This document shows positions 50,695 through 58,381 of a DNA stretch of 64,000 bases, in pieces. The DNA is from Nitrospira sp. (lineage in GTDB: Bacteria > Nitrospirota > Nitrospiria > Nitrospirales > Nitrospiraceae), in assembly GCA_016873395.1 (NCBI GenBank), contig VGXG01000001.1:62001-126000 (forward strand), in the 5' to 3' direction. The position numbers and the translations under genes were made by a program. Numbering within the stretch: the first letter of the stretch is position 1; each line of letters opens with the position of its first letter. The notes below the pieces were generated by a model. That model was given only the letters and a program-made list of their open reading frames with translations. It was not told the DNA's origin and searched no databases.

Positions 50695-50810
50695 TGTCCT
50701 AGACTGCGCGCGTCATCACCCGTTGCAAAGCCCATTGCAACTGGAGGGCAATGGGCGCCCCAGCAACGAGTACCCAGCACCTTTCGAAGTGTGCGCGCTC
50801 TGCGAGCACA
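50695..50810. repeat. Palindromic intergenic element
   Basis: Outer arms GACTGCGCGCGTC and GTGTGCGCGCTC; inner hairpins ACCCGTTGCAAAGCCCATTG (50718 on) and CCCATTGCAACTGGAGGGCA ATGGG (50730-50754). Shares the ACCCGTTGC hairpin with the elements at 16285 and 53640. Confidence 0.6.
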
Positions 50811-50875
50811 GGGATTATGCAGGTCGGCCGCCCATACCACCTCCCTGCTGGACTGTCTGCCGGTCCTACGTTAAG

Positions 50876-51379
50876 ATGCCCGTCACCATGAGAGCGCTGT
50901 TCCTCCTGCTCCTGCTCGCCCTTGCCTTTGCCGGCACAGGAAACGCGGAAACCTCTATCGTTGGAGACGGGACCGGCGCGGGCGGCACGGGTCCGGCCCC
51001 TGCCACGGGACCAGACCTGTCCTCCTTGAACATCCGATTGAGCAGCCGCGCGATCCGACCGCCCGACGAGGTGGTCAAAAAGGCGGTCTCATTGGAAGGG
51101 ATCAGAGTTGCCCGACCTGTGACCGGCGAGCCGACCAGGGCGGTGATCCTGGAGGACGATGCGCGCCAGCGCGTGCTCGTGCTCTCGCTTGCACCGGATC
51201 AAGCGAACAGTGGAGAGGGCCGGATTCAGGCCTACCTGCTTGTTGACATCAACCTTGAAAGCCGGCTGCCGCAGCTCATCGCCTGCAGCAACCAGCGCCG
51301 TTGCGCGGAGGACCGGACTCCCGGTGTCGGCGGGCTCGGCTGCGTGGCCTTCTGCCTGGTCGAAACGCTGCGCCCATGA
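50876..51379 (+). CDS. Secreted protein of unknown function
   Basis: 167 aa from ATG 50876 (or 50888). Signal peptide RALFLLLLLALAFAGTGNAE, cleavage near residue 25. The mature part begins with a Gly/Thr-rich stretch (GDGTGAGGTGPAPATGP) and then a beta-rich region (LNIRLSSRAIRPPDEVVKKA, RVLVLSLAPDQANSGEGRIQ). Two Cys pairs lie near the C-terminus (ACSNQRRCAEDR, GLGCVAFC). Not recognised. It is 21 bp upstream of the helicase-like gene. Confidence 0.65.
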   Translation: MPVTMRALFLLLLLALAFAGTGNAETSIVGDGTGAGGTGPAPATGPDLSSLNIRLSSRAIRPPDEVVKKAVSLEGIRVARPVTGEPTRAVILEDDARQRVLVLSLAPDQANSGEGRIQAYLLVDINLESRLPQLIACSNQRRCAEDRTPGVGGLGCVAFCLVETLRP

Positions 51380-51400
51380 GCTCTTCCATGATGCTGCCCC

Positions 51401-52867
51401 ATGAAATTCATTGACCTGCTCCACCACTTCTCCCACCAACTGGATCAAGAGCGGGCCCAAGCAGCGGGGCGCGGACTGGACGCTCCGATCCAAGCGACCA
51501 GAGGCCGCAGACTGTCCACGGCTGGCACCCTGCACCTCTATGCCTTCGACGTGCCCCGTGGGGTCGCTCTCAGTGAAGATATACCGGTCACGGTCATCCC
51601 TCCGAGCAGTCAGCAGGAGCCGACGGAAGGATTCATCGTCGGTCGCGACGACACATCCATCCTCATCCAGACCTTTGACGCCTTCGGCCAGCAGGTCGAA
51701 TCCGCGACCATCGTGCCGGACACGACGGCTTTTTACGATCATGCGGCACGGCGGCTCTCCGGGATGGCGGCCAAGGCCGACACCTATACCCTGGGACCGG
51801 CCGAGCGTCTTGTGCCCTGGCTGGCTCCCGGTGGCCAGGGGGCCGACCAACGACCGCAATCGGCCGCCGCCACCTCCGTCTTCAGCACGATCTGGAACGA
51901 AGACCGCGCGGCGCGACGGACCGCGCTCATTGCCCAGATCATCGAGCTGGTGCGCGCCAACAAACGTCTGCTCCTGATCAGCCCGACCCATCGGGCATCG
52001 GATGACATCCTGACGGCCCTCGCCCGAGCGATGCGCGCCGCCGGCCTGTCTTTCAAGAGCCTGCTCTGCCGTTATGAGATGCCGCTGCAGCCGGAATTGG
52101 CGGGCATCGCGGTGCACGAACTGGGATTTGAAGCGCAGATGCACCAGTTCTACGCCAGGTCCAGGGCTGATAAGGCCGCCCTACGCCGCAAGTATGAGCG
52201 ATTCCGCGAGCTGACGCCGCTGCTGGCCTATAAGGCGGAAAAACAGCGTGATCTGGACGAAGTCAAGCTGCTCGAATGGCGGCTCCTGACCCAGCTCAGC
52301 GAGCTGCAGGGCAAGATCAAAGAGGTCAACGGGACGCTGGCTGAATACGAATCCATCCCGATCTGGAAGCGCCTGGCCATGCAAGCGACGGGAAAGAACG
52401 TGCAGTCGCTGGGCGAATACCGGACGATCTACGAGCAGCAGGTGCAGGGCTTGCTCGGTGAGCTGGAAACGGCCAAGCACCGGATCGAAGAGCTGACTCC
52501 GGAAGCGGCAATCCCGAAGGATCTGCGGCCGGAATATGCCGAACTCAAGGATGAGATCACAAAGCTGGGCGGGACCAAACAGATCAGGGAACTGTTGGCC
52601 GCCGAGGAAGGGACCAACCGGCAAGCTTTCATCCAGAACAAGCGCGTGGTCGCCACGACCGCCGCCCGAGTGGTGTCCGATCCCCTCTTCAACCGGGTCC
52701 GGTTCGATGTGCTCATCGCCGAGGAAGCGCCTTTCATCCAAGCCCCATTCCTGCTGGCCTGCGCCGGCCTCGTGCGCGAGCGGATCGTCCTGAGCGGGAA
52801 CACGAACGACATCGCCAAGGCAGGAGCCTGGGAGGGGGATCGTTACTCGTTATCCGTTAAACGTTAA
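51401..52867 (+). CDS. Helicase-like protein lacking Walker A
   Basis: 488 aa. The plan is that of a DNA2/UPF1-type SF1 helicase RecA1 domain. RTALIAQIIELVRANKRLLL, ISPTHRASDDILTALARAMR correspond to the segment after motif I and motif Ia; a long coiled insert (residues ~255-390, EKQRDLDEVKLLEWRLLTQL) follows, then VVATTAARVVSDPLFNRVRF and FDVLIAEEAPFIQAPFLLAC (motif II, EEAP instead of DEAS) and RIVLSGNTNDIAKAG (motif III-like). But where GPPGTGKT should stand the sequence is SVFSTIWNEDRAARRTAL. Domain RecA2 is absent. The last residues (YSLSVKR) come from a repeat island. It cannot bind ATP in the usual way. Confidence 0.65.
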   Translation: MKFIDLLHHFSHQLDQERAQAAGRGLDAPIQATRGRRLSTAGTLHLYAFDVPRGVALSEDIPVTVIPPSSQQEPTEGFIVGRDDTSILIQTFDAFGQQVESATIVPDTTAFYDHAARRLSGMAAKADTYTLGPAERLVPWLAPGGQGADQRPQSAAATSVFSTIWNEDRAARRTALIAQIIELVRANKRLLLISPTHRASDDILTALARAMRAAGLSFKSLLCRYEMPLQPELAGIAVHELGFEAQMHQFYARSRADKAALRRKYERFRELTPLLAYKAEKQRDLDEVKLLEWRLLTQLSELQGKIKEVNGTLAEYESIPIWKRLAMQATGKNVQSLGEYRTIYEQQVQGLLGELETAKHRIEELTPEAAIPKDLRPEYAELKDEITKLGGTKQIRELLAAEEGTNRQAFIQNKRVVATTAARVVSDPLFNRVRFDVLIAEEAPFIQAPFLLACAGLVRERIVLSGNTNDIAKAGAWEGDRYSLSVKR

Positions 52868-52925
52868 CCGTGAAGGTCGAGTCCCCCACGTTTGGCGAAT
52901 AACGGATGACGAGTAACGCGACTCC
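52842..52925. repeat. Island CGTTACTCG / CGAGTAACG
   Basis: CGTTACTCGTTATCCGTTAA ACG on the left and CGAATAACGGATGACGAGTA ACG on the right form a long stem with ~35-nt loop region. It supplies the stop codon of the helicase-like gene. Confidence 0.9.
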
Positions 52926-52981
52926 GCACGGCTTGACAGCGTGGAAGACAATCAGTGACAATGCAATCGTCTTATCTTTCA

Positions 52982-53103
52982 AGGCTGCTCAAAATGGTTT
53001 CCAGCAAGGCCGCAAGGAGCGCAGACCCCGAGGCGTACTTTTCGCCGGTACGTTGAGGGGGATGGGCGACTGAGAACGACGCTGGAAGGCATTTTCAGCA
53101 GCC
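52982..53103. repeat. Nitrospira-type intergenic element
   Basis: About 120 bp with inverted ends (GGCTGCTCAAAATGGTTTCC AGC and GCTGGAAGGCATTTTCAGCA GCC) and interior AGCAAGGCCGCAAGGAGCGC, GAGGCGTAC...GTACGTTGAG, GAGAACGACGCTGG. From memory the same interior recurs in intergenic DNA of Nitrospira genomes. It lies 8 bp upstream of the tRNA gene. Confidence 0.75.
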
Positions 53104-53110
53104 TGGAAGT

Positions 53111-53197
53111 GCCGAAGTGGCGGAACTGGCAGACGCACTAGATTCAGGGTCTAGCGCCCTCACGGGTGTCCGGGTTCAAATCCCGGCTTCGGCACCA
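53111..53197 (+). tRNA. tRNA-Leu (anticodon CAG)
   Basis: Acceptor GCCGAAG/CTTCGGC, anticodon stem CTAGA/TCTAG with loop TTCAGGG (anticodon CAG at 53145-53147), a long variable arm (GCGCCCTCACGGGTGTC) as in class II tRNAs, T-arm CCGGGTTCAAATCCCGG, and an encoded ACCA end. D-arm region TGGCGGAACTGGCAGACGCA is the leucine type. Confidence 0.97.
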
Positions 53198-53218
53198 GCC
53201 CTCTCTGTAGCACTCTTC

Positions 53219-53539
53219 TTACCGCCCCTGCTTGTCGTGCTTCTCCTTGGCAATGTGCTTGCTGCTGCGGTTCAGGTCCCGCTGTAATTCTTTCCGCTCC
53301 TGCTTGGTCACCACCCCGTCTGCTTTCATGGCCTGCTCTTTGGCCCTGATCTTCGCCTGTTCCACTTCCAGCTTCGCGGCTTCTCTAGGAGTCAGCGCTC
53401 CACTCGCGACCCCCTCCTGAATCCGCATCTGCTGCTTGTGTTCCCGGCGGTCCGCACCGGGCGTGTCGTTCGGACCGGCGAACGCCCGTACAGCAACAGT
53501 CGCCGCCAGCACCACTGCGACAACCACTCGTCCAACCAT
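53219..53539 (-). CDS. Small secreted helical protein
   Basis: 106 aa. Start ATG 53537-53539 with AAAGGAG 8 bp upstream. Signal peptide GRVVVAVVLAATVAVRAFAG (cleavage near 22), then a highly charged helical region (REHKQQMRIQEGVASGALTP, REAAKLEVEQAKIRAKEQAM, VVTKQERKELQRDLNRSSKH). The segment GALTPREAAKLEVEQAKIRA is recurrent in small periplasmic proteins of unknown role. Confidence 0.75.
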   Translation of the reverse strand: MVGRVVVAVVLAATVAVRAFAGPNDTPGADRREHKQQMRIQEGVASGALTPREAAKLEVEQAKIRAKEQAMKADGVVTKQERKELQRDLNRSSKHIAKEKHDKQGR

Positions 53540-53639
53540 GATCGGCTCCTTTCGTTCGGAGAGCAACCAGCACACGTTGACTCAAGGGTACTGCCGCTCC
53601 AAGCGGAGGTCAAGAAAATGGTTGTCATGGCTGAGGCCA

Positions 53640-53945
53640 GAGCTGGCGGCTCCGCGCCTCTTGCGGTCCCCCCTTCTTCGGCGCTCTGGAGCGGAAGCCT
53701 TCTGGAATTCCCGTAGCCAGGGTTGGCTCAGCCAACCCTGGTGCCGTGGTCAGTTCCAGCTTTCCTTCTCCAGACGCCGGGTGGGACCCACCGCTCCGGC
53801 ACAGTCGCGCCGCGCTCTGGCCTCTGCCATCTGGAATGATGAAAATGCGGGTGGCTCGAGTGGGCGCCCTTCACCCGTTGCAATCTTGGGGCAACGGGTC
53901 CCCGGGCTGCTCGGCGACCCGCATTTTCAAAACAGCTACGTTCGG
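53640..53945. repeat. Palindrome-rich intergenic region upstream of pyrE
   Basis: Successive stems: CCAGGGTTGGCTCAGCCAAC CCTGG near 53714-53742; CCGGGTGGGACCCACCGC region; ATGAAAATGCGGGT facing ACCCGCATTTTC (53838-53937); ACCCGTTGC-AATCTTGG-GGCAACGGGT (53873-53899). CTCGGATTGTTCATGAACAT at 53991 looks like a decayed end of the TIR element. No gene seen in 53540-54023. Confidence 0.6.
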
Positions 53946-54023
53946 CAAAGCGCCGCGTGACATCAGGCTGAAACGTCCGCTATACTAGCTCGGATTGTTC
54001 ATGAACATCTATTGCGGCTGCCG

Positions 54024-54608
54024 ATGTCACTGAAAGAAGACCTGGCCAAAGCTTTCGTCACGACCCAGTCCTTCAAGTGGGACCAAGCCGGCGGGTTCAA
54101 GCTGGCCTCCGGGGCCACCAGCCCCTTCTATGTGGACTGCCGGGTCCTCATGGCCCATCCAGGGCCACGACACCTGGTTGCGCAACTAGCCTTCGAGCAA
54201 CTCAAATCACTGGAATTCGATTGCATCGGCGGGTTGGAGATCGGCGCCATCGCCATCGCCACGGCCATCGCCGACGAGGCCTACCGGGCCAGCCGGCGGC
54301 TGGAATGGCGGACCTTCGTCGTCCGCAAGCAGCCCAAGGACCACGGGCTGGGCAAGCTGATCGAAGGGGCGGTGAAGCCGGGCGATCGGGCTGTGATCGT
54401 GGATGACGTCCTGACCAGCGGAGGGTCGGTCATTAAAGCGGTGACAGCAGCCCGCGAGGCGGGCCTCAAGGTCGAACGGGCCCTGGTGATTGTGGACCGG
54501 AAGGAGCAGGACGGGCGGGCCAAAGTGGAAGCCGAGGGGCTAGCCCTCTTCAGCCTCCTGACCATCGACGACCTCCTCACCGCACATCGCGTGACGGGTG
54601 ACAGGTGA
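54024..54608 (+). CDS. pyrE: Orotate phosphoribosyltransferase
   Basis: 194 aa. Makes OMP from orotate and PRPP in pyrimidine synthesis. KLASGATSPFYVDCRVLMAH, GGLEIGAIAIATAIADEAYR, FVVRKQPKDHGLGKLIEG (flexible loop Lys/Arg), AVIVDDVLTSGGSVIKAVTA (PRPP motif). ATG 54024 fits; an upstream TTG (54012) also opens the frame. The C-terminal residues HRVTGDR are repeat-derived. Confidence 0.95.
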   Translation: MSLKEDLAKAFVTTQSFKWDQAGGFKLASGATSPFYVDCRVLMAHPGPRHLVAQLAFEQLKSLEFDCIGGLEIGAIAIATAIADEAYRASRRLEWRTFVVRKQPKDHGLGKLIEGAVKPGDRAVIVDDVLTSGGSVIKAVTAAREAGLKVERALVIVDRKEQDGRAKVEAEGLALFSLLTIDDLLTAHRVTGDR

Positions 54609-54690
54609 CGTGTGACAAGGGTTGCCCCCTTGAGCACGCCCGGCTTACTTCCCGCAACTCGTCACTCGTCACGTGTCACTTGTCACTTAC
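54590..54690. repeat. Island GTGACNN / GTCACNN between convergent genes
   Basis: Left CGTGACGGGTGACAGGTGAC GTGTGAC; right CGTCACTCGTCACGTGTCAC TTGTCAC. The arms encode the tail of PyrE and the tail of the lipoprotein (VSDK). Confidence 0.92.
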
Positions 54691-54999
54691 TTTGCACCTG
54701 AACTGCAGCCCCCAGCGCCGCTCAACGACCTGATCCGGCCCTCCAGCGGCGGTCTCCACAACTCTGGTCCGCCCCTTGGCTTCCCCCTCTTTGATGATCG
54801 AATAGCGCCCCTTGCAGCGGTCCTCGATCATCGCAATCGCCTCCTGGCGCAACTTGGTGAACAGGTACCCGTTCTCGCCTTTGAATGGGTAGGTGACGAC
54901 CCCTCCCTGGTCCGTTTCCTGCACCAGCTTGGCTCCTTCGGAGCAGCCAGAACAGCAGACCAGGACAGTCAGGACGAGGGCTCTTGACCAGGGTTTCAT
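54676..54999 (-). CDS. Small lipoprotein
   Basis: 107 aa from ATG 54997-54999. Signal with lipobox region VLVCCSGCSEG (lipid Cys near 19). The mature part has GGVVTYPFKGENGYLFTKLR, QEAIAMIEDRCKGRYSIIKE, GEAKGRTRVVET, and ends ERRWGLQFRCKVSDK. This pattern (GVVTYPF...RQEA...M...C.G.Y.I..EGEA) is seen in conserved hypothetical lipoproteins. Divergent from the rhodanese gene. Confidence 0.75.
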   Translation of the reverse strand: MKPWSRALVLTVLVCCSGCSEGAKLVQETDQGGVVTYPFKGENGYLFTKLRQEAIAMIEDRCKGRYSIIKEGEAKGRTRVVETAAGGPDQVVERRWGLQFRCKVSDK

Positions 55000-55077
55000 G
55001 AGGGTCCTATGATAGTTTCGGACGCGCCAAACAGTGCCACTGGAGTTCTCCATCCTTTTACACCAAAGAGGTCGGCC

Positions 55078-55533
55078 ATGAAGCACCGTCGATTCACCAT
55101 AGGGCTCGTCTCAGCGTCCGGGCTGGCGCTCCTTCTTTTCGTATTGGCGGCCAGCGGCCCAGCCTCGGCCTACCATTCCTTTCTCTTGACCGTCCAGCAA
55201 CTCAAGGCCGGCCTGGACAAGGCTGCCGGCAAGGGGACCAGCCCGACTGCCAAGGGCTTTTTCCTGGTTGACGTCCGGAGCCCGGAAGAACATGTCACCG
55301 GCGTGATCCCCGGCACCGATCTCAACATCGAATACACGGAGATCAAACGACGGCACCGTGAGATCGGCGCCAAGCCGGACGATCACGTCGTCGTGTACTG
55401 CCAGAGCGGGCAGCGGAGCAACATCGCGGCGGAAACCCTTGCCGATCTGGACTACAAGCACGTGTACAACGTCAGGGGCAGCATGAACGCGTGGGTAGCG
55501 GCAGGCTATTCCGTCGATTCCCCTGATCGCTGA
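55078..55533 (+). CDS. Exported rhodanese-like protein
   Basis: 151 aa. Signal peptide (GLALLLFVLAASGPASAYHS, cleavage near 31), then a single rhodanese domain: FFLVDVRSPEEHVTGVIPGT, VVVYCQSGQRSNIAAETLAD (active loop CQSGQRS), YKHVYNVRGSMNAWVAAGY. Located in the periplasm; sulfur-transfer substrate unknown. ATG 55078 has AGAGG upstream. Confidence 0.9.
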   Translation: MKHRRFTIGLVSASGLALLLFVLAASGPASAYHSFLLTVQQLKAGLDKAAGKGTSPTAKGFFLVDVRSPEEHVTGVIPGTDLNIEYTEIKRRHREIGAKPDDHVVVYCQSGQRSNIAAETLADLDYKHVYNVRGSMNAWVAAGYSVDSPDR

Positions 55534-55539
55534 CGAAGA

Positions 55540-55625
55540 ACAGTTTTCAGTTGTCAGTCGTCAGGGTTTAGGTTCAGAAAAAGACTGATGACTGATAACT
55601 GAGCACCGACAACTGTGTACTGACT
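55540..55625. repeat. Island CAGTTGT / AACTGAG between convergent genes
   Basis: Left CAGTTTTCAGTTGTCAGTCG TCAGGG; right GACTGATGACTGATAACTGA and CGACAACTGTGTACTGAC. Confidence 0.9.
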
Positions 55626-56472
55626 ACTTCCTCGCAAACACTCCGATCACCGAGGGCAAGGGGATGTGTGCCGTCTGGCTTCCGTCCACCAGCGGCTGCC
55701 AGGCTTTAGATTGACTGGCCTCCCCCTGCCTCGGCAGAAGCTCTGCTCCAATCAACAGATCGGATGACGATCCCCCATCCATGGCCATGGCCTGGTGAAT
55801 CGCAGGCATCCGATCCCTGATACATTCCGCCAGCGCCCGTAGCGTGACCGTCGCCGCGGTCTTGATGAGCAAAATGTGGCCTTCCGCGTCTTCCCCCACG
55901 ATCATCTGGTGCGCCTGCTTCCCCGCCTGGCGGACCCTCGGCTTGCCGGTCCGATCAAGCAACATAAAGGACTGGGCCGCTTCCCGGTAGGGGGACCGAT
56001 CGTCGGCGAAGGCATCCGTCGCCAAATCCAGCACGCGCGCTTTTCGCAAGCCTGTCTCAACCGGCTCCGCGACAAACAACCCCTGCCATTGCGGATGCCG
56101 CTTGCTCCCCAGCGACCGTCCGTCCTTGTAGAGCAACCCCAAGTAGGTGAAGTCTTCGCGGAAGAGGCCGGCGTTGAACAGCACTACGGCACGGGTCCGC
56201 CGCTGCCATTCCTGAATGGTCAACGGAGCCGGCAGGCCCTCATCGCGGAAGTAGTAGATCGAAAACCGGAACCGCTCAGGATCTATTTTCACGATGTAGA
56301 GAGGCGGGACTTCGTTGCCGCACCGCTCTCCTGCTTCCCAAACCGTGACCGCCAGTCCGTCCACGATCTGCTCCCAAACGGGGGTTTGTGCAGCCGAGAA
56401 CTGCGGCGGGATACCCCACCCCCATGCGATCGCAAGAGCAGCCAGAAAGACTCGACTTGGCATACCTGTCAC
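55624..56472 (-). CDS. Phosphodiester glycosidase (NAGPA/DUF2233) family protein
   Basis: 282 aa with a signal peptide (about 1-29). The NAGPA-like domain shows VVLFNAGLFREDFTYLGLLY, KDGRSLGSKRHPQWQGLFVA, HQMIVGEDAEGHILLIKTAA, HQAMAMDGGSSSDLLIGAEL (catalytic DGGSS motif) and IPLPSVIGVFAR. Relatives cleave phosphodiester-linked sugars, for example in cell-wall polymers. It acts outside the cytoplasm. Confidence 0.85.
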   Translation of the reverse strand: MTGMPSRVFLAALAIAWGWGIPPQFSAAQTPVWEQIVDGLAVTVWEAGERCGNEVPPLYIVKIDPERFRFSIYYFRDEGLPAPLTIQEWQRRTRAVVLFNAGLFREDFTYLGLLYKDGRSLGSKRHPQWQGLFVAEPVETGLRKARVLDLATDAFADDRSPYREAAQSFMLLDRTGKPRVRQAGKQAHQMIVGEDAEGHILLIKTAATVTLRALAECIRDRMPAIHQAMAMDGGSSSDLLIGAELLPRQGEASQSKAWQPLVDGSQTAHIPLPSVIGVFARK

Positions 56473-56551
56473 TCACGCGGAGTATAAAGGGGGGCCAGAA
56501 GGGCGTCAATCGGCAGACAACGTGATGAGCGCGCCTGCGACAAGAGGTGGG

Positions 56552-57751
56552 TCAGGACCGAAACTCCCAATACCGGAGCCCGTTGTGTTCCCTGGGGAGC
56601 AGCCCGAACCGCTCATCCGGCGGCCTTCCATGCCGCAAGAGATTGAAGAGATCAAACAGGATGGATCGGCTGTCTGCATAGTAGGAGTGACCGGTGAGCC
56701 CGGTATCCACCGACGAAGCGTCGATGGTGTCCACGCCGGGGACCACCACCTTCACAGGATTCGTGTCCCCCGCTCGCGGATACCCGTGCATGGTCTTGGA
56801 CCAGGTGAGGGCCTTGTCCCTGGAGGAGGCATAGAGCGTGATTCGCTCGACCACCGTTCGAACCTCCGGGATCAGGTGCAGGAAAATGTCCGCATCGATG
56901 TCCGGCGCCAGGAGCACAAGCTCGTTGAACTGGAGCGTCGCACCCTGTGGAGCCTGCGCCATCTGCCTCATCGCAGAGACCAGAGCCCTGGCGCCCATGC
57001 TGTGGGCAACCAGATGGATCTTCTGCGCCCCGGACCTGGCGGCCAGTTGCGTCAGGAAGTCCTTGAGGTGAGGAACCGTCCACTCGACATTGGTTTCGTC
57101 GACCAGATACCCGGCCAGTTTCCCCTGCGAAGGCCAGCTATACAGGATCGGAACGCCGTTGAATCCCAGGTCATAGGCCAACTGCGCGGTTCGGCGGGAG
57201 GCCTCTTCGAACGTCACGTTGTAGCCATGCACAAACACCAGCGCTTCTTTCTGCTTGGACTCGGCGATTCGGTCGCGGAGGATCGGGAAGAACTCCTCCA
57301 GCGGTTTGGGCTTCACGATGGGATGAACATCCAGAGACCCCTTCCGATAATCGCCCGCAATCCCCACCGCGGAGACTCCTAATTGGAGCGGGCCACGGTC
57401 TCCCCCATACGGTTCAGCCGACTCTTCCTTGCCGCCTATCCCGCTTGCCCTGCGGTCCGTTGCATAGAGGACCCGCACCAGCGTGTAGTCCAGCAGTTCT
57501 CCCCCCGAGGCCTCCATCACCCGGCGAGACATTTCCTTCTCGACGGCCCGACGCTCCACCTGCACAGCCGCCCGGCGTTTCTCTTCTTCAAGCGCCCGGC
57601 GTTTGTCTTCCTCTGAAGGGGCTGGCTGTTCGACAGCCGTCGGTTTGGGAACTTCCGCGACCTCGCCCGCGCAGGCCTGGATGAAGAGGCAGCCCAGGAG
57701 CCAGAGCAGTACCGGAGACTTTCTCGGACCTGGGAGAGAGGCTGGCCACAT
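56552..57751 (-). CDS. DUF900-type alpha/beta hydrolase lipoprotein
   Basis: 399 aa. Signal with lipobox FIQAC (Cys near 27), then a Glu/Arg-rich helical linker (KRRALEEEKRRAAVQVERRA). The hydrolase domain starts at about residue 87 (YTLVRVLYATDRRASG): EALVFVHGYNVTFEEASRRT (oxyanion HGYN), PILYSWPSQGKLAGYLVDET, IHLVAHSMGARALVSAMRQM (nucleophile Ser in HSMG), LLAPDIDADIF and GLTGHSYYAD (catalytic His). A longer start at 57799 is possible. Substrate unknown. Confidence 0.85.
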   Translation of the reverse strand: MWPASLPGPRKSPVLLWLLGCLFIQACAGEVAEVPKPTAVEQPAPSEEDKRRALEEEKRRAAVQVERRAVEKEMSRRVMEASGGELLDYTLVRVLYATDRRASGIGGKEESAEPYGGDRGPLQLGVSAVGIAGDYRKGSLDVHPIVKPKPLEEFFPILRDRIAESKQKEALVFVHGYNVTFEEASRRTAQLAYDLGFNGVPILYSWPSQGKLAGYLVDETNVEWTVPHLKDFLTQLAARSGAQKIHLVAHSMGARALVSAMRQMAQAPQGATLQFNELVLLAPDIDADIFLHLIPEVRTVVERITLYASSRDKALTWSKTMHGYPRAGDTNPVKVVVPGVDTIDASSVDTGLTGHSYYADSRSILFDLFNLLRHGRPPDERFGLLPREHNGLRYWEFRS

Positions 57752-57816
57752 TACAGAATGGGCACCGGCTCGCTCATCTGGTAAGGAGGGCACGGTCACA
57801 GAACTCGGTTTGTTGA

Positions 57817-58320
57817 TTATCGCTCGACCAGCTTGGTTGGCGCCTGGCTGGCAAGACTGGGCGGGATGATCAGTTGAGGGACTTGCTCGGTGTTGTAGGT
57901 CCGGCGGGCAACCCGCTGCACCTGCGGTTTGAGGTACTCGTAGAGTTCCTGGATGTCAATGGCTCCATCCCCGTTCCCGTCCGCATCGCCGCTCATACCC
58001 TGCAACGCATAGAACGTGAACAAGCCGTGGCCTTTCTCCTGATCGGCGAGGCTGAGATGACTCCCCGAGGTCGCGGCCAGGACCACGGCCTTGGTGCTGC
58101 TCGACAGGCCTTCTACGGTCAGGACCATCGGCCTGGCCCCCTTGGCCAGGACGGATCTGCCGCCGGCACCCGAGAAGCAGGAATCCAACATTACGATGAT
58201 GTTTCTGGTCGGCAGCTTGTCTAGCGTCTGGTAGAGCCGCTTGAGCGGATAGCCGGTCTGCTCGATGAAGGCCGGGTCCCCGTCGTAGGGAACGAGATAG
58301 GCATCTCCCGTCGTGGCCAC
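57817..58320 (-). pseudogene. Caspase (C14) domain, truncated
   Basis: 167 codons from GTG 58320. The sequence GDAYLVPYDGDPAFIEQTGY, IIVMLDSCFSGAGGRSVLAK (catalytic Cys in DSCFSG) and ATSGSHLSLADQEKGHGLFT is the second half of a prokaryotic caspase/metacaspase p20 and its C-terminal part; it also has an EF-hand loop (DADGNGDGAIDI). The first ~100 residues with the catalytic His (FXYXGHG) are absent: in the same frame only ~20 odd residues precede and then TGA. It begins 60 bp behind the nuoN stop. I infer a fragment left by a recombination next to the complex I operon. Confidence 0.75.
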
Positions 58321-58381
58321 CTTTGGGGGAAAGGGGAAAGATTGGAGAAAGTCTATTCTTCCAGCTCTACCTTGTCAATCG

